A stretch of 21,482 nucleotides of DNA, taken from contig JAEXCA010000062.1 of NCBI GenBank assembly GCA_023393755.1, positions 1 to 21,482 on the forward strand, given 5' to 3'. This DNA comes from Actinomycetes bacterium. Its GTDB lineage: Bacteria; Actinomycetota; Actinomycetes; Propionibacteriales; Propionibacteriaceae. Positions 21,351-21,482 of the stretch are shown in pieces; the first letter of the stretch is position 1; each line of letters opens with the position of its first letter. A program made the position numbers and the translations under genes. Below the pieces are notes generated by a model. It saw only the letters and a list, made by a program, of their open reading frames with translations. It did no database searches and was not told where the DNA came from.

Positions 21351-21482
21351 ATGGCTACCTTCTTGTGGATCCTGGCAGTGGTCCTGGTGGTTGCGGGCAT
21401 CTTCGCCATCGTCAGGAAGCAGCTGCTGTGGGGCATCGTCCTCATCGTCGTGGGGCTGGCGGTCGGGCCCGGTGGGGTGAGC
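21351..21482 (+). CDS. GPGG-motif small membrane protein, 3' truncated by the window
   Basis: The 44 codons visible begin MATFLWILAVVLVVAGIFAIV (one membrane span), then RKQLLWGIVLIVVGLAVGPGGVS, a second span ending in the GPGG motif. This fits the group of very small actinobacterial membrane proteins named for that motif, which are usually about 45-50 residues, so probably only a few residues and the stop are missing. It starts 12 nt after csbD with GAGG before the ATG and is probably in the same stress-induced transcript. Its function is unknown. Confidence 0.75.
   Translation, partial: MATFLWILAVVLVVAGIFAIVRKQLLWGIVLIVVGLAVGPGGVS

Overview
The window is a high-GC actinobacterial chromosome segment, probably from the Propionibacteriaceae or a close relative. 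This rests on the GC-rich codon choice, many GTG starts, a CimA-type citramalate synthase, an ANTAR-domain regulator, a SigF/SigB-style promoter (GTTT-N16-GGGTA) and dispersed 'cttcgagactcg' intergenic repeats. The family is judged from memory of such genomes, not from a search.

Layout. (1) 1-7044, core: the last codons of a branched-chain aminotransferase (ilvE), thiol peroxidase (tpx, minus), citramalate synthase (cimA), thymidine phosphorylase (deoA, minus), then a tight plus-strand run of 2-hydroxyacid dehydrogenase, fumarylacetoacetate hydrolase-family protein and CPBP membrane protease, followed by tRNA-Gln(CTG) and tRNA-Glu(CTC). (2) 7046-17646, accessory: about 10.6 kb bounded by a perfect 42-bp direct repeat. 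One copy is the anticodon-to-3' end half of the intact tRNA-Glu (7004-7045); the other is an orphan tRNA 3' half (17647-17688). This is the pattern left by site-specific integration into a tRNA gene. No integrase is visible, so the island looks stranded. It carries three TetR regulators, each next to redox or membrane genes: TetR1 divergent from a DUF2231-like / flavodoxin / broken CPBP operon; TetR2 in an operon with a short-chain dehydrogenase; TetR3 upstream of a Rossmann-fold (F420-reductase-like) oxidoreductase. Clear palindromic operators accompany TetR2 and TetR3. There are also a DUF4440-like protein, a VOC protein, a large lipoprotein and several decayed genes (MarR-like, an unknown, a possible insertion-sequence end). 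(3) 17689-21482, core again: the tRNA terminator cut off from its tRNA by the insertion, a GT28/MGDG-synthase-like glycosyltransferase with a C-terminal extension, a ynfA (UPF0060) remnant, a small Rho-N-like protein, a PAS-ANTAR regulator, and a stress locus (csbD plus a GPGG small membrane protein) under a likely general-stress promoter.

How the genes work together: ilvE and cimA belong to branched-chain amino acid metabolism. The island looks like a collection of regulator-enzyme cassettes, each probably induced by a small molecule sensed by its TetR, with pseudogenes and non-coding scars between them. The right end looks like an envelope and stress-response neighbourhood. No CRISPR array, rRNA operon, toxin-antitoxin pair or recognisable defence system was found.
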